The position numbers and the translations under genes are program-made. Positions 61,876 to 64,000 of a DNA stretch of 64,000 nucleotides are shown here, in pieces. Each line of letters opens with the position of its first letter. Position 1 is the first letter of the stretch. The notes below the pieces were generated by a model. The model searched no databases, was not told the origin of the DNA, and was given only the letters and a program-made list of their open reading frames with translations. Source of the stretch: Eubacterium sp. (lineage in GTDB: Bacteria; Bacillota; Clostridia; Lachnospirales; Lachnospiraceae); the NCBI GenBank assembly GCA_017406925.1, contig JAFQXO010000015.1, forward strand, positions 62,001-126,000, in the 5' to 3' direction.

Positions 61876-62131
61876 AAAGATCCTCGTTTTCTACTTTTTC
61901 TATGAAGGCTGTGACATCCTTTTCGGCCCTCTCTTGGTCCACATCATACTCTTCCATCAGCGCTTCAACCAACTCATCCTTCTCGATTCCTTCTATCAAC
62001 TTTCCAAAAAGAAACGCGCCCGTCTCATTAAGACTCATCATACCGTTAAAGTCCACTGTGGCTTCGCCAATAGGAACTACGACATAATTGTCAGCGACAT
62101 TCCTCAATATAAATCCCTCTTTAATCTTCAT
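61868..62131 (-). CDS. PqqD-family peptide-binding protein (RRE-like)
   Basis: An 87-residue small protein matching the PqqD fold. Examples are FILRNVADNYVVVPIGEATVDFNGMMSLNETGAFLFGKL and the C-terminal helix region (YDVDQERAEKDVTAFIEKVENEDLF). PqqD proteins bind leader peptides of ribosomally made peptides and present them to modifying enzymes. It overlaps the upstream HPr-kinase-like gene by one base (TAATG) and the downstream peptidase gene by 8 nt. No precursor peptide gene was recognised inside the window. Confidence 0.85.
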   Translation of the reverse strand: MKIKEGFILRNVADNYVVVPIGEATVDFNGMMSLNETGAFLFGKLIEGIEKDELVEALMEEYDVDQERAEKDVTAFIEKVENEDLFE

Positions 62132-62877
62132 TACTTTCTCCTGATTCTCTCGTATGCTGTAACGACTGCTTCGTCAGAGATGTTGCAACCCATCTTAAAT
62201 ATAGGTGTATCTCTCAAAACTTCTTCCATATTGCTTAATACTAAGTCCATATTTTTTTCGAAGTTTAGTTTTCTGACTGTCTGTCTGAAAAACTTAGGAA
62301 TAGCATCTTTGAAATCTTCTCGCTCAATCCAGTTAGTTTCACTTCTCTCAAGGAATACTATCGCTCCCAGTTCAAACTTATCATTTACACTCTGGTCTGT
62401 CTTTCCACTCCAAGGTGTTCCAAAGGCATACCATGTGCCATCTATTTTTCTAAGCGCTGGTTTATCATCGTTGATAATCTGCGCTCTATTCCCGAAATGC
62501 TCAACCCACAATCTCGTGTGCGTAGACTTTCCTGTTCCACTGTCCGCAGAGAAAAGATATGCAAATCCGTCTACCGCTACAGCTGACGAGTGAAGCATAC
62601 ATCCATTGTGCACCAACAACATTCGATTAAACAATGCACCTGTCAGCATATACTCAGCATTTTCGTATGTACCACTTATCTCCTCTGCCTGAATGTCATA
62701 CTGTTCTCTCGTAAGATTGATAACTTCGTCTGCCTCGTCTTCAGTCCAGTCTCCCTTGGCCAAGTATTTCTCAGCATACTGTTTCGTATGTTCATAGTAA
62801 GTGGTCATCACGATTTTCAAGTCAGCGATTTCATATCTTGCTTTATATGGTTCTCTTCCTTCGAAAATACTTCCCAT
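62131..62877 (-). CDS. HPr-kinase-like P-loop protein
   Basis: A 248-residue protein with an HPr kinase/PEP-carboxykinase-type P-loop: AYLFSADSGTGKSTHTRLW (about residues 105-123). The downstream Asp-rich INDDKPALRK, preceded by a conserved HSSAVAVDG strand, fits the same fold. Such stand-alone HprK-like kinases occur in lasso-peptide and other RiPP clusters, where some phosphorylate the peptide (for example PadeK of paeninodin). The start at 62877 shares its A with the TGA of the nucleotidyltransferase gene (TGATG). No HPr protein gene is nearby. Confidence 0.82.
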   Translation of the reverse strand: MGSIFEGREPYKARYEIADLKIVMTTYYEHTKQYAEKYLAKGDWTEDEADEVINLTREQYDIQAEEISGTYENAEYMLTGALFNRMLLVHNGCMLHSSAVAVDGFAYLFSADSGTGKSTHTRLWVEHFGNRAQIINDDKPALRKIDGTWYAFGTPWSGKTDQSVNDKFELGAIVFLERSETNWIEREDFKDAIPKFFRQTVRKLNFEKNMDLVLSNMEEVLRDTPIFKMGCNISDEAVVTAYERIRRK

Positions 62878-64000
62878 CAACTAAGCCCCAACTTTTCTAT
62901 CATTTCCTCGTGGTTCTTCAGTTTTGTCTGGTTTCTAGCCATCTTCTGGCCCCACTCAACTGCGCCACCACGCTTTCTCGCATTTCTCATAAATCGTTCC
63001 ACGTATGCCACCGGCAATAATATAGCTGGCTTATTCTTAAACCATGGACTCGACTCTCTCATATATTTGTAAGGCGGAAATGCCCACCTGATAGTTGACC
63101 CTTTTTTCGATTTCGTATACTGGTCATTCTTCTTCATCTGAGATACATCTTTGTCAAAATTTTCTCTTCCAAATAATCCAGAATACAAAACATACTTTCC
63201 AAACTCTTCTGCCAATTCATCATCAATCGAATAGTCTGTGTTTGCCTTTATTCCAAACCACTTATCACAAAGCGTAAACACTGCTTTCGAAAAATCAGAA
63301 AGTCCTAACTTCTCAAGTTCCCCTGCGATATATTCCCAGTCGAACTCATCACTGTGCTTATCAATTATCACGGCCACATCTGTCACCATTCGCACGCCAC
63401 ATCCCGCATAATAAAAATGCTGTGCCATATGATAAAGCACATATATAAACTGATATTGCGCCTCTAGATAATGTCTATCATCCACATCTATCATATGCTC
63501 AAAAGCATCATTGAAGTATTCATCATAATCAACTTTTCCAGACATATTTTGGTCATGGGCCAATGATGTGTGAATTTCTATGCTGTTATCATTCAACTTA
63601 TAGAAAAGAACTTTGCTATCCGTCTGTGACTCGTCTAGCTCCGCTCCCATTTCTTCCATTAACTGCTTCGCCTTGGAATAATCTTCCTGGTTGATAAGAA
63701 AATCTATATCGCCCATCGTACGAAGCTCTGCTGCAGGATAATCCTGCGCGATAGATGGTCCCTTAAATATCAAGTGTTTGATACTATTATCGTCCATCTT
63801 TTGACTTACCAAACTTGCGAAATTATTCTTTTTGGAATAACGCATAACGAAAGTCATAAAGCCTTGCTTCATCACATCCATAAAAGAATCTGGAATACCA
63901 TTCGCATCTTTCATTGCGGAGTAGATGACAGTGACATTGCTATGTGCCTTGCACAGAGCAACGAAAAGTGCCTCATCCAAGTTTTCAAAATCAATTTCTC
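62877..64000 (-). CDS. Nucleotidyltransferase-family protein, 5' end outside window
   Basis: A partial protein; at least 374 residues are visible and the frame is open through the right edge (upstream residues read EIDFENL before the TTG at 63980). The core LIFKGPSIAQDYPAAELRTMGDIDFLIN has the GDIDFLI carboxylate pair of the NTP_transf_5 type nucleotidyltransferases. The C-terminal half is helical and ends in basic residues (MRNARKRGGAVEWGQKMARNQ). Proteins of this kind sit beside HprK-like and PqqD-like genes in RiPP clusters. It is translationally coupled to the HPr-kinase-like gene by a TGATG overlap. Confidence 0.85.
   Translation of the reverse strand, partial: EIDFENLDEALFVALCKAHSNVTVIYSAMKDANGIPDSFMDVMKQGFMTFVMRYSKKNNFASLVSQKMDDNSIKHLIFKGPSIAQDYPAAELRTMGDIDFLINQEDYSKAKQLMEEMGAELDESQTDSKVLFYKLNDNSIEIHTSLAHDQNMSGKVDYDEYFNDAFEHMIDVDDRHYLEAQYQFIYVLYHMAQHFYYAGCGVRMVTDVAVIIDKHSDEFDWEYIAGELEKLGLSDFSKAVFTLCDKWFGIKANTDYSIDDELAEEFGKYVLYSGLFGRENFDKDVSQMKKNDQYTKSKKGSTIRWAFPPYKYMRESSPWFKNKPAILLPVAYVERFMRNARKRGGAVEWGQKMARNQTKLKNHEEMIEKLGLS

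Overview
The window looks like chromosomal DNA of a low-GC, Gram-positive Clostridia member, most likely Lachnospiraceae. The grounds are strong AGGAGG-type ribosome binding sites, AT-rich intergenic regions with many T-tailed hairpins, many secreted Lys/Tyr-rich proteins with BIG2 and Fn3-like domains, a type III glutamine synthetase, and an Hsp70-like/giant-protein pair that I associate from memory with DUF5716/DUF5717 of this family. The genus cannot be fixed from the sequence. No rRNA, tRNA, CRISPR array, insertion sequence or prophage was seen.

Layout. 1-9.7 kb: the 3' part of a class A penicillin-binding protein, a lipoprotein, luxS, a CPA1 antiporter, a secreted BIG2 protein, gdhA (with a possible decayed gdhA 3' end nearby) and divergent putP. 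9.7-24 kb: ten tightly packed minus-strand genes that read as one operon. They are a small export-type membrane protein, a small membrane protein, rarA, a giant DUF5717-like protein, an Hsp70-like DUF5716-like protein, a TPR protein, valS, a 47-residue acidic protein, a zinc-ribbon/TPR membrane protein and an LtaS-like sulfatase. 24-27 kb: clpB with a 25-bp palindrome in its leader. 27-38 kb: a run of secreted and cell-surface genes (DUF6273-like, C39-like peptidase, BIG2 lipoprotein, L,D-transpeptidase, CotH-kinase protein) plus an iron alcohol dehydrogenase, a sugar acetyltransferase and a TfoX_N protein. The 526-base gap at 37628-38153 holds a compact type I toxin-antitoxin locus of the TxpA/BsrG holin-like kind. 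38-42.8 kb: a signalling-like group with a Ser/Thr-kinase-like protein lacking the usual beta3 lysine, a zinc-ribbon membrane protein, a divergent HTH-like protein, a GRAM-like membrane protein and small secreted proteins.

42.8-54.1 kb is a nitrogen-assimilation island. An amtB-PII fusion and glnN (GSIII) run leftward. A split archaeal-type glutamate synthase (amidotransferase, FMN/Fe-S synthase, polyferredoxin, FAD/NAD oxidoreductase, GXGXG subunit), a short type I glutamine synthetase and an ANTAR regulator run rightward. The 358-base divergent region (46750-47107) carries two good sigma-A-type promoters, each followed at once by an intrinsic terminator. At the start of each leader is the motif GATGAG..CAAAGG, which recurs in the leader of pyrG, a glutamine-using enzyme, at 57.2 kb. 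This looks like a shared attenuation device for glutamine metabolism.

54-64 kb: two GNAT acetyltransferases flanking an HMA-type protein, pyrG, hisC, glmM, and a translationally coupled cassette (ABC exporter, S24/S26-type peptidase, PqqD-like protein, HPr-kinase-like protein, nucleotidyltransferase) that resembles RiPP or lasso-peptide tailoring genes and runs off the right edge.
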